Of a stretch of 64,000 nt of DNA, positions 17,422 through 25,079 are shown piece by piece. Source of the stretch: Polyangium spumosum (GTDB lineage Bacteria; Myxococcota_A; Polyangia; Polyangiales; Polyangiaceae); the NCBI RefSeq assembly GCF_009649845.1, contig NZ_WJIE01000002.1, forward strand, positions 1 through 64,000, given 5' to 3'. The notes under the pieces are model-generated. The model was given only the letters and a program-made list of their open reading frames with translations. It ran no database searches and was not told the DNA's origin. Both the position numbers and the translations under genes were made by a program. Every line of letters starts with the position of its first letter. Position 1 is the stretch's first letter.

Positions 17422-18210
17422 TCATTTCCCCGTCCACCTGGGAGAACGTTTCTCGAGGAACGCCATCAGGCCTTCCCGCGCGTCGTCCGTCGAGAGCACG
17501 GCGCCGAGCCGCTCGCGCAGCATCGGCAATGCGTCCGCGAGCGCGAGATCGGCCTGCGCCGCGAACGCCTCGAGCCCGAGCTTCACCGTGATCGGGCTCT
17601 TGCTCGCGACTTGCTGCGTGATCCGCGCGACCTCGGCGTCGAGCCCGTCCGCGTCCACGACCTTGCCGACGAGGCCGATCGCCGCCGCGGCGTCGGCGTC
17701 GAGCCGCTCGCCGAAGAGCATCATTTCGAGCAGGCGCCGCTGCGGCACGACACGCGCGAGCACGGCCATGATCATCATCGGGAACAGGCCGACGTTGATC
17801 TCGGGCGTGCCGAGCTTCGCCCCCCGCGCGGCGACGGCAAAATGGCAAGCCGCCACGAGCCCGAGCCCGCCGCCCATCGCGTGCCCGTTCACCCGCGCGA
17901 CGAGCGGCTTCGGCGAGCGGGTGATGGCGAGCAGGAGATCCGCGTAATCACCCTTCGGCGGCAATTCGTTGCCCGAGGCGCCGGACGTCATCTGCGCGAA
18001 ATCACCGCCGGCGCAGAACGCGTCGCCCGCGCCCGTCAGGACGATCGAACGCACGGAATCGTCGCTCGCCGCGTCTTCGAGCGCCCAGAGCAACTCATTC
18101 ACCATGGCCGGCCCGATCGCGTTTTTTCGGGCCGGGTTTTTCAGGGTGATCCAGAGGGCGCCGCTCTCCTTCGTGGCGACCTCGATCATTCCATACGCGC
18201 GGGCCGTCAT
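17422..18210 (-). CDS. Enoyl-CoA hydratase/isomerase family protein
   Basis: This crotonase-superfamily enzyme (262 aa) is the usual length for the family. The oxyanion-hole segments are AGDAFCAGGDFAQM near residue 65 and NGHAMGGGLGLVAACHFAVA near residue 112, followed by FGERLDADAAAAIGLV. In enoyl-CoA hydratase the two catalytic Glu lie after these segments. Here the matching positions are not clearly Glu, so isomerase, lyase or other crotonase chemistry is possible. The gene overlaps the upstream BKACE gene by 4 bp and is 3 bp from the carboxyltransferase, so it is translationally coupled within a CoA-thioester catabolic operon. Confidence 0.88.
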   Translation of the reverse strand: MTARAYGMIEVATKESGALWITLKNPARKNAIGPAMVNELLWALEDAASDDSVRSIVLTGAGDAFCAGGDFAQMTSGASGNELPPKGDYADLLLAITRSPKPLVARVNGHAMGGGLGLVAACHFAVAARGAKLGTPEINVGLFPMMIMAVLARVVPQRRLLEMMLFGERLDADAAAAIGLVGKVVDADGLDAEVARITQQVASKSPITVKLGLEAFAAQADLALADALPMLRERLGAVLSTDDAREGLMAFLEKRSPRWTGK

Positions 18211-19115
18211 CGGGGCGCTCCGAGCGAGAGGATCTCCCGCGCCTCCTCGACCGTCGCCGGCCGCCGGCCCACGTCACGCACGAGCCGGACCGCGGTCTCC
18301 ACGAGCGCGCCGTTCGATGTCGCCATCTCGCCGTTCGGCAGATAAAGGTGGTCCTCGAGCCCGCAGCGGATGTTGCCGCCGAGCACGAGCGCCGCGGCGA
18401 TCATGCGCCACGCGCCGTGGCTGATCCCGATGACCTCCCACTCCGAGCCGGCCGGCATGATCCTCGTCTGGAGCTGGAGCGACTCGACGTGCGCCGGGAT
18501 GCCCCCGAGCACGTTCACGATGAACGAGAACTGGAGCGGCGGCCGGAGCACGCCCATGTCGAGCAAGGGCGCGATCCCATTCGTGTGCCCCGTGTCGAAG
18601 CACTCGAGCTCGGGCTTCACGCCCGCCTCGTTCATCGCCTCGAGCAGCTTGATGATCTTCGAATAGGTGTTGGGAAACACCATGTCGAAATCGAATTGCT
18701 TTCGCTTGGGCGAGTACTTCGCGTAGTTCATCGTGCCCATGTTGAGGGCGGCGATCTCGGGCTTGCTCTCCCGGATGTACGCGCATTGATCCGAGACGTC
18801 CTCGAGGATCGTGCCCGTCGAGAAATTGAGGATGATCGGGCAACGCGCGCGGACCTCCTCCTTGATGCGGGCGAAGACGGCCGGGGAGAAGGTCGGCGAG
18901 CCGTCGTCGTTGCGGGCGTGGATGTGCACGACCGAGGCGCCGGCGTCGTAGGCGCGTCTGCATTCGTCGGCGATTTCGGCCGGGGTGTACGGGATGCCCG
19001 GGTTTTGCCTGCGATTGGCGAGCACGCCCGTCACGGCGCAGGTGACCACGCAGATATCGGGATCACGCGCGCCAGGCTTCTTCGCTTCGCCCGTGTACGA
19101 CGGCTTCTCCTTCAT
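18207..19115 (-). CDS. Beta-keto acid cleavage enzyme (BKACE, DUF849)
   Basis: This 302-residue protein belongs to the BKACE family, whose founder is 3-keto-5-aminohexanoate cleavage enzyme (Kce) of lysine fermentation. These Zn-dependent TIM barrels condense a beta-keto acid with acetyl-CoA to yield acetoacetate and a new CoA ester. Visible marks are VTCAVTGV at the first strand, VVHIHARNDDGSPT carrying the two His zinc ligands, LNFSTGT, and GGNIRCGLEDHLYLPNG near the C-terminus. The family has many substrates, and the adjoining carboxyltransferase and crotonase suggest a branched or carboxylated acyl-CoA route. It overlaps both neighbours by 4 bp. Confidence 0.9.
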   Translation of the reverse strand: MKEKPSYTGEAKKPGARDPDICVVTCAVTGVLANRRQNPGIPYTPAEIADECRRAYDAGASVVHIHARNDDGSPTFSPAVFARIKEEVRARCPIILNFSTGTILEDVSDQCAYIRESKPEIAALNMGTMNYAKYSPKRKQFDFDMVFPNTYSKIIKLLEAMNEAGVKPELECFDTGHTNGIAPLLDMGVLRPPLQFSFIVNVLGGIPAHVESLQLQTRIMPAGSEWEVIGISHGAWRMIAAALVLGGNIRCGLEDHLYLPNGEMATSNGALVETAVRLVRDVGRRPATVEEAREILSLGAPR

Positions 19116-19624
19116 CGATCCTTCTCCTCCCCCGCTCGGGGCGTGCCCTCGGCCTCGGATACGCGGCCCTCGACGTGCGAGACGACGCGTTTTTGCAGCT
19201 TGGTCAGGATCCGGAGCAAATGCCCGAGGTCGTCCTCGGACAGCACCGTGAGCGCGCTCCGGAAGATCTCCATGGGCTCGACCTGGATCTCGCGGGCGAG
19301 CTTCTCGCCTTTTTCGCTCAGCCGGATGTAAACGACGCGCCGATCCGTGGTCGAGCGCTCCCGCTTGACGAGGCCCTCGCGCTCCATGCGGTCGATGATC
19401 CCGGTCACCGTGCTGTTCTGGGCCCGGATGCGCTCCGACAAGGACGAGAGCGACAGATCGCCGAGCTCCTCCAGCAGCTTGATGACGGTGAGCTGCGGGC
19501 CCGTGAGCCCGAACTGCGCGGCCATGCCCTTCGTCAGGCGCCGCGACTCGGTGTAGAGGTAGATGATCGTCTCGACGATCGCATCCACCTCGGGCTTGGT
19601 ATCGGGAGGGAGGGAGGCCGCCAC
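19112..19624 (-). CDS. MarR-family transcriptional regulator
   Basis: This 170-residue winged-helix regulator has the family layout: an N-terminal dimer helix, then LTGPQLTVIKLLEELGDLSL, a recognition helix region SERIRAQNSTVTGIIDRM, and the wing with ERSTTDRRVVYIRL. MarR proteins usually repress their own operon and are released by a small ligand, often an aromatic or acyl-CoA compound. It is the first gene of a four-gene overlapping operon, so local autoregulation is likely. The start is GTG 19624. A short palindrome lies 7-18 bp upstream and is a candidate operator. Confidence 0.92.
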   Translation of the reverse strand: MAASLPPDTKPEVDAIVETIIYLYTESRRLTKGMAAQFGLTGPQLTVIKLLEELGDLSLSSLSERIRAQNSTVTGIIDRMEREGLVKRERSTTDRRVVYIRLSEKGEKLAREIQVEPMEIFRSALTVLSEDDLGHLLRILTKLQKRVVSHVEGRVSEAEGTPRAGEEKDR

Positions 19625-19630
19625 GGATGT

Positions 19631-19642
19631 TTCGTGTGCGAA
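19631..19642. promoter_or_regulatory. Candidate MarR operator (short palindrome)
   Basis: TTCGTGTGCGAA is a 4-bp inverted repeat around TGTG, located 7-18 bp upstream of the marR GTG start. A repressor bound here would block the ribosome-binding region or the promoter. It is short and could arise by chance in GC-rich DNA, so it is only a candidate. Confidence 0.3.
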
Positions 19643-19696
19643 GTATCTGCGGAGCGGCCGGGTGTCAAGGGGGTTTCGGGCGATCTGGAGGCGCCC

Positions 19697-20329
19697 TCAC
19701 CCAAACGGGCGCAGCCCCATCACCCGCGTCCGGGCGAGCCGCTCGAGGAACTGCCGGCGGGAGAGGACGACGGCGCCGAGCGCCTGCATGTGCGGCGTCA
19801 TCACCTGGATGTCGATCCAATCACAGCCCGCCTTCGCCAGGTGCTCGACGAGGTGCAAGAGCGCGATCTTCGAGGCATTCGGCGCGAGGTGGAACATGCT
19901 CTCGGCCGAGAAATACCCCTCGACGCAGACGCCATAAATGCCGCCCACGAGCGCGCCCGCCTCGTCCCATACCTCGACGCTGTGCGCGAAGCCGAGCCGG
20001 TGCATCGCCTTGTAGGCGTCCAGGAGCTCCGGCGTGATCCACGTGCCGTCCTGCCCGGGCCGCGGGACCTCGGCGCAGCGCTCGATCACCGCGTCGAAGG
20101 CCCGGTCCACCGTGCAACGCAGGGGCGTCTTCCGGATCTCGCGGCGGAGGCTGCGCGAGAGGTGGATCTGCGAGAAATCGAGGATCGCCCGCTCTTTCGG
20201 GCAAAACCAGGGGAGCACATCGAGCCCGTCGATCGGCCAGGGAAAAACCCCGCGCCGGTACGCCTCGACGAGCACGCGCGGCTCCAGGCTGCCGCCCACG
20301 GCCACGATGTCGTCTGCGTCGATGGTCAT
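19697..20329 (-). CDS. aat: Leucyl/phenylalanyl-tRNA--protein transferase
   Basis: Aat transfers Leu or Phe from charged tRNA to proteins that begin with Arg or Lys, marking them for ClpSAP degradation (bacterial N-end rule). The 210-residue length fits the family. Family segments are YRRGVFPW, PWFCPKERAILDF, the catalytic-core region TWITPELLDAYKAMHRLGFAHSVE (here in two runs), GGIYGVCVEGYFSAESMFH, and WIDIQVMTPHMQALGA at the C-terminus. The start at ATG 20329 gives MTIDADDIVAVGG, matching the usual short N-terminus. A longer frame reaches 20368 without support. The gene precedes the MarR operon by 72 bp on the same strand, and I see no functional link. Confidence 0.93.
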   Translation of the reverse strand: MTIDADDIVAVGGSLEPRVLVEAYRRGVFPWPIDGLDVLPWFCPKERAILDFSQIHLSRSLRREIRKTPLRCTVDRAFDAVIERCAEVPRPGQDGTWITPELLDAYKAMHRLGFAHSVEVWDEAGALVGGIYGVCVEGYFSAESMFHLAPNASKIALLHLVEHLAKAGCDWIDIQVMTPHMQALGAVVLSRRQFLERLARTRVMGLRPFG

Positions 20330-20426
20330 GCTCGGTCGTCGTCCAGAACGGGGCCATCCAAGCGCCAAAGCCCGCCCGGGTCAAGCCTTTGCCGGCGAAC
20401 GAATCCCGTCTTATATCACCAGGATC

Positions 20427-20879
20427 GTGCCCATCTTCGAGAGACGAACCCGGATCCAGGCCCCGCCCGAGGTGGTCTTCGCCTTCCACGAGCGCCCGGA
20501 CGCGCTGCGCATGCTCATGCCGCCGTGGGAGCATGCCCGCATCCTCGAACGGAGCGGCGGGCTGGAGGAGGGCGCGCGCACGGTGATCGAGACGTACATC
20601 GGGCCGATCAAGCAGCGCCTCGTGGCCGTGCACACGGCCTACGAAAAAGGTCGGATGTTCCAGGATACGGTCGTCGAGGGCCCCTTCGCCCGCTGGGTGC
20701 ACACGCACACGATGGAGCCGGACGGCGAAGGCGGGACCTTCCTCGTCGACCACATCGATTATGCGCTCCCGCTCGGCCCGCTCGGCGCCCTGTTCGGCGG
20801 GGCGTTCGCGCGGCGGAAGCTCGAGAAGATGTTCACGTTCCGCCACGCGGTGACGAAAAAGGCGTGCGAGGAGGGGTGA
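20427..20879 (+). CDS. SRPBCC-superfamily (START/Bet v1-like) protein
   Basis: This 150-residue protein opens with IFERRTRIQAPPEVVFAFHERPDAL, the typical first strand and helix of SRPBCC ligand-binding folds. It continues with alternating strands (TVIETYIGPIKQRLVAVHTA, TFLVDHIDYALPLG) and ends in the long C-terminal helix. Similar proteins are annotated as cyclase/dehydrase or cell-division inhibitor SulA-like homologues, but no catalytic residue can be named. The start is GTG 20427, with CCAGGA just upstream. The gene converges on the TPR lipoprotein gene with only 1 bp between stop codons. Confidence 0.75.
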   Translation: MPIFERRTRIQAPPEVVFAFHERPDALRMLMPPWEHARILERSGGLEEGARTVIETYIGPIKQRLVAVHTAYEKGRMFQDTVVEGPFARWVHTHTMEPDGEGGTFLVDHIDYALPLGPLGALFGGAFARRKLEKMFTFRHAVTKKACEEG

Positions 20880-20880
20880 C

Positions 20881-22095
20881 TCAGCGTTTGTCCGGCGAAG
20901 CGGCCGGCGCGTTCGCCTTCTCGATCGCCGAGAGCTCGAGCAGCACGGCCTTGACGCGTGGATCCTCGGGATCGAGGGCCTCGGCCTTCTCGTACGCCTC
21001 GCGCGCCTCGGCGAGTTTTCGCTGCTTGGCGAGGGCGTTGCCGAGGTTCACCCACGCGCTCACGAGCTTCGGATCGAGCGCGAGCGCCTCGCGGTAGATC
21101 ACCTTCGCGCGCTCGAGGTCGCCCTTCTGCGCGATCGCATAACCGAGGTTCGAACGGTACGTGGCGCGGCGCGGATCCCGCAGGACGGCCGTCTCCAGGC
21201 ATCGAATGGCCCGATCGGTGTCGTTCAGGGTGAGCAGCGCGGTGCCGAGGTCGTTCTGCACGCGGGCGTCGTTCGGGGCGATACGCGCGGCGCGCTCGTA
21301 GGCGCGGACGGCTTGCTCCCGCCGACCGAGCGCGAGCAGGGCCGTGCCGAGGTTCGTTTGCCGCTCGGCCACGCCGGGCTCGAGCTCGGCGGCGCGCTCG
21401 AGCTCCCGGACGGCGTCGTCGAGTTTTCCCGTGGCGACGAGGCCGACGCCGAGCGCGGAGTGGGCCTCGGCGTCGTTCGGCGCGAGGTCCTTGGCCTTGC
21501 GCAAGGCGGCGAGCGCGGGCTCGGCGCGGCCGAGGACGAGCAACGCGCGGCCGAGCTCGAGGTGGGCCGGCGCGTAGGAGGGCTCTTTTTGCAGGGCCGC
21601 TTCGAGGTCCTTCGTGGCTCGCAGGAGGCCGGGGTGCGAGGGCGCGGCGCCGTAATCGACGGGCGCGTCCTCGGCCGAGAGGCGGGCGCGGACGAGGCCG
21701 ACGACCGGCGCGGGATCCTTCGGCGCGAGCGTCTTCGCCTTCTGGTACGCCTTCTCCGCGGCCACGAAATCGCCCTGCGCGAGGGCGAGGTCGCCCTCGG
21801 CGAGCGCCTTGTCCGCGGGCGTGGCCGTCCCACGCGAGAGCTTGGGCGGCGGCGGCTGCGCGGCCTCCTCCGTGGAGACGGGCGCGTCGAGCGGGACACC
21901 GGATCCCGCAGGTGGCGCCGCGGGCGCGGGCGCGGGCGCGGCTACGGAAGTGGTTACGGAAGCAGCTCCGGAAGCACTTCCATAAGTGGCAGGAGGCAGC
22001 GGCGGGGGAGGTGGCGGAGGAGGCGACGTGGCGGGGCCGCAGGCGGCGAGCATCACGAGCGTGAGCGCGCTGCCCCAGCGGGGGACGTTTTTCAT
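20881..22095 (-). CDS. TPR-repeat lipoprotein
   Basis: This 404-residue lipoprotein has the lipobox MLAACG at about residue 19, then a linker of eight prolines followed by Ala/Pro-rich spacers to about residue 90. From there to residue 390 it is a run of about eight to nine 34-residue tetratricopeptide repeats. Examples are APAHLELGRALLVLGRAEPA and ARVQNDLGTALLTLNDTDRA, with the usual W/L-G-A-P spacing. TPR lipoproteins act as scaffolds for outer-membrane or periplasmic complexes. Its ATG overlaps the SpoVR stop codon by 1 bp (TGATG), so it is translationally coupled to the SpoVR-DUF444 pair. That makes it a possible third component. Confidence 0.88.
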   Translation of the reverse strand: MKNVPRWGSALTLVMLAACGPATSPPPPPPPPLPPATYGSASGAASVTTSVAAPAPAPAAPPAGSGVPLDAPVSTEEAAQPPPPKLSRGTATPADKALAEGDLALAQGDFVAAEKAYQKAKTLAPKDPAPVVGLVRARLSAEDAPVDYGAAPSHPGLLRATKDLEAALQKEPSYAPAHLELGRALLVLGRAEPALAALRKAKDLAPNDAEAHSALGVGLVATGKLDDAVRELERAAELEPGVAERQTNLGTALLALGRREQAVRAYERAARIAPNDARVQNDLGTALLTLNDTDRAIRCLETAVLRDPRRATYRSNLGYAIAQKGDLERAKVIYREALALDPKLVSAWVNLGNALAKQRKLAEAREAYEKAEALDPEDPRVKAVLLELSAIEKANAPAASPDKR

Positions 22096-23657
22096 CACAA
22101 CTTGTACGGGGTCATCGAATGCTCTTTGCCGTCGTAACGCAGGAGCACGGGCTTGTTGTCGAGCCGCGTCGCCACGGCGACGGGCCGCTTCCAGCAGCGG
22201 ACCAGGGAGACGAGCGTCTCGCGCGCGTAATCGGCCCGCAGGTCCACGCCGCCGTGCTGGTGCTCGAGGAGCAATTCGCCGCGGTTCTGGTGGTTCGCGT
22301 CGATCACGCGGATGTACGGGTCGCCGAAGTTCGTGAGCGAGAAGAGCAGCTTCTCCTTCACGTCGCGGAAGGCGCGGCTCTCGATCTCGAACCGGTCGTT
22401 GCGCCCGGAAAAACCGAACGTGTAGAGCTTCTGCTCGAGCACGAATTCGGGGGTCAAGAACTCGTCGATGAACGTGACGTCGTTGTAGAGCGCGCGGACC
22501 TGGAAGATCTTCTGCCGGCCGAGGCCGAGGCGCATGTCCCAGCTCCGCTTCGCGTCGAGGTCGTTGCACTCCTCCCACTCGCGGCCGAAGCGGCCCTTGT
22601 TCCAGCGATCCTCGATGTAACGGAAGAGCTCGACCCCGAGCTTGTACGGGTTCAGCCGGCCCGGCGCCGTGGCCATGACGCCCGCGTTGTTGTCGGCGTA
22701 ATCGATGATCTCCGAGGCGTCGAGGATCTTCTCCGTGAGGATCTTCGAATGCCAGTACGCCGCCCAGCCCTCGTTCATGATCTTGGTCTGGCGCTGCGGC
22801 ACGAAATAAAGCGCCTCGTCGCGGATGACCTCGAGCACGTCGCGCTCCCAGCGCTCGAGCGGCGCGTGATCGAGCAAGAAGCCGAGCACGTCACGCTCCG
22901 GCCGCTCGGGGACCTTGCGCTCGGGTTTGTCCCTCGCGAGCTGCCTCTTCTTGGCCTCGATGTACTCCTCCGGGTTGATGAAGGACTCCATGTACTCCTT
23001 CGCCCGGAGCCGCGGGACCTCGACCGGCGTCTCGTCCTCCTCCTCGTCCGGCTTCCTCGTCGCCGCGCGGCCCGAGAAGGGCTGCCAGGGATCGATGAGG
23101 TTCTCCAGCGACAAGCACCGATCGATGAAATCCTCGACCTTGTTGATGCCGTGCCGCTCGATGTGCCGCGCCACGCGCGCGCCGTGGTTCGCCATCTTGT
23201 CGATCCAGCGGCGATCGGGGTCGTACGAGCTCGTCTTCCGCACCGGATCGATGACGGTGCCCTTCTGGTCGAGGTCCGTCGAGCGGAAGCAGAAATTGTT
23301 CTTGAAGAAGTCCACGTGCCCGTACACGTGGGCCATCACGAGCTTCTGATCGGTGAGCGAGTTGCCCTCGAGCAAATAGGCGTACGAGGGGTTGTTGTTG
23401 ATGACCATCTCGTAAATCTTCGAGAGGCCATACTCGTAGCTCTTCGAGAGCTGCTCGTACTCCATGCCGTACCGCCAGTGCGGATACCGGCTCGGGAAAC
23501 CGCCGTACGCCGCGATCTCGTTCATCTGGTCGTACGTCAGGATCTCGAAGATCGTCGGAAAGAAATCGAGGCCATACTCACGCGCCGCGGCCTCGACGCG
23601 CTCCTGCTCGACCCGCAGGTAGCGGGGGAGCGCGGTGTTCAGGGCAAACTTGCTCAT
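22095..23657 (-). CDS. SpoVR/YcgB family protein
   Basis: This 520-residue protein is a full-length SpoVR homologue. Recognisable family segments are [20 protein letters not shown] near residue 31, [37 protein letters not shown] and [13 protein letters not shown]. SpoVR is needed for spore cortex formation in Bacillus, and YcgB belongs to a conserved YeaG-YeaH-YcgB module in enterobacteria that is induced in stationary phase or by stress. The biochemical activity is unknown. Here it lies 20 bp downstream of the DUF444 (YeaH) gene and is coupled to a TPR lipoprotein, but no PrkA/YeaG kinase gene is next to it. In a sporulating myxobacterium a developmental role is plausible inference. Confidence 0.93.
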   Translation of the reverse strand: MSKFALNTALPRYLRVEQERVEAAAREYGLDFFPTIFEILTYDQMNEIAAYGGFPSRYPHWRYGMEYEQLSKSYEYGLSKIYEMVINNNPSYAYLLEGNSLTDQKLVMAHVYGHVDFFKNNFCFRSTDLDQKGTVIDPVRKTSSYDPDRRWIDKMANHGARVARHIERHGINKVEDFIDRCLSLENLIDPWQPFSGRAATRKPDEEEDETPVEVPRLRAKEYMESFINPEEYIEAKKRQLARDKPERKVPERPERDVLGFLLDHAPLERWERDVLEVIRDEALYFVPQRQTKIMNEGWAAYWHSKILTEKILDASEIIDYADNNAGVMATAPGRLNPYKLGVELFRYIEDRWNKGRFGREWEECNDLDAKRSWDMRLGLGRQKIFQVRALYNDVTFIDEFLTPEFVLEQKLYTFGFSGRNDRFEIESRAFRDVKEKLLFSLTNFGDPYIRVIDANHQNRGELLLEHQHGGVDLRADYARETLVSLVRCWKRPVAVATRLDNKPVLLRYDGKEHSMTPYKL

Positions 23658-23677
23658 CTCGCTCTACGCCCCCTCTC

Positions 23678-24787
23678 TCACTTCCCCTTGCCCAGGAAGT
23701 CCTTGATGCTCCCGACGATCCCGTCCTTGTCCCGGATCTCGCTCGTGACCACGCGCTCGTCCCGGCCGAAATGCTCGCGCAGGTCCTTGATGAACTGGCC
23801 CGAGCCGTACGGGCTCTCGACCTGGCCATACGCGAACATGTTCACCCGCGGCAGGATCCTGTTCTTCACGACGTCCACGCAGGCGAGCGTGTCGTCCATC
23901 GACCAGTTGTCGCCGTCCGAGAAATGGAACGGATAGATGTTCCACTCGTCCGGCGGATAGTCCTGGTCGATGATCTGCGAGCAAAGCTTGTAGGCGCTCG
24001 AGATCATCGTGCCGCCCGACTCGCGCGTGTGGAAAAACGTGTCCCGATCGACCTCGCGCGCCACCGCGTCGTGGATGATGAACCGAGACTCGAGCCCCTT
24101 GTATTGCTTGGTCAGCCAGGCGTCGATCCAGAAGGACTCGATCCGCACGATCTCCTTCTGCTCGTCGCCCATCGAGCCCGACACGTCCATCATGTAAATG
24201 ATGACCGCGTTCGCCACGGGCTCGGTCACCGTCTTCCAGGAGCGATATCGCTTGTCGTCGGGGACGGGCACCACGACGGGTTTGTCGTGCTGGAATGTAC
24301 CGCTCGCGATCATGCGCTTCAGCGCCTCGCGGTACGTGCGCTTGAAATGACGCAAGGACTCGGGGCCGACGCGCCGGATGCCCGAATACCGGTCGTGCGC
24401 ATTCGAGATCTTGTTCTTGCCCTTGTCCTGGATGTCCGGCAGCTCGAGCTCCTCGCCCAGGATGGCCGCCAGCTCGTCGAGCGTGACGTCGACCTCGAGG
24501 ATGTGATCCCCGGCCTCGCTGCCGGCCTGCCCTTGGCCGGGCTGCTTCTCGTCCGAGCCGCCGATCGGGTCGCCGGGGTTGCCATCCCCCTGCCCCACGC
24601 CGCCCCGCTGTTTGTCCCCGTAACGGAACCGCGGGATGTCGATATGGGGGATCGGGATCGATACGAGATCCTTGCCCTTCCGCCCGACGAGCTCGCCTTG
24701 CGAAATGTACTTGCGCAGGTTCTGCCGGATCCTCCCGCGGACGATCTGGCGAAAACGGCCGTGGTCCTGGTCGATCTTCAGCGACAC
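23678..24787 (-). CDS. DUF444 (YeaH/YhbH) family protein with a VWA-like domain
   Basis: The start was set at GTG 24787 so that the protein begins [17 protein letters not shown], the conserved DUF444 N-terminus; the open frame upstream is not conserved-looking. It is 369 residues long. A basic segment ([20 protein letters not shown]) is followed by a Gly/Gln-rich linker. A von Willebrand factor A-like domain has a MIDAS motif, DVSGSMGD, near residue 215 and a C-terminal FAYGQVES. YeaH-type proteins are encoded with PrkA kinase and SpoVR. Here only SpoVR follows, 20 bp downstream. It is the first gene of the three-gene unit. Confidence 0.9.
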   Translation of the reverse strand: MSLKIDQDHGRFRQIVRGRIRQNLRKYISQGELVGRKGKDLVSIPIPHIDIPRFRYGDKQRGGVGQGDGNPGDPIGGSDEKQPGQGQAGSEAGDHILEVDVTLDELAAILGEELELPDIQDKGKNKISNAHDRYSGIRRVGPESLRHFKRTYREALKRMIASGTFQHDKPVVVPVPDDKRYRSWKTVTEPVANAVIIYMMDVSGSMGDEQKEIVRIESFWIDAWLTKQYKGLESRFIIHDAVAREVDRDTFFHTRESGGTMISSAYKLCSQIIDQDYPPDEWNIYPFHFSDGDNWSMDDTLACVDVVKNRILPRVNMFAYGQVESPYGSGQFIKDLREHFGRDERVVTSEIRDKDGIVGSIKDFLGKGK

Positions 24788-25079
24788 CTCGGAAGTGTAG
24801 CAGATCCGATCCAGAGGAGGCCCTTTCCGCCCGACGAACTGCGCGGCCACCACGCGCGCCCACGCCCGTCCAAGCCGTTCGAGCACGCCCTCGTCGCGCC
24901 TCTTCCGCCCGCGCTCTCGATCGTCGGGTCGCTCACGCGCGACACGATTCCGACGCGAGGGGCGCGGCCGTTCAGCGCGCGGGGCATGTGCTCAGTGATC
25001 CGCGAGATCGCGCGGTGAATTGGGCGTCCCGGACATGGCCTGTGATACGCTCTCGCCGATGTCGCTTGGCACTTCTTCC
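24788..25079. other. Divergent intergenic region
   Basis: This 292-bp region separates the DUF444 operon (-) from the cysteine-rich lipoprotein (+). It should carry both promoters. I could not assign boxes or operators, and no small ORF is convincing. Confidence 0.4.

Noticed and set aside
16243-18345. A 700-codon open frame on the + strand
   Set aside because: It is the antisense shadow of the carboxyltransferase and hydratase genes.
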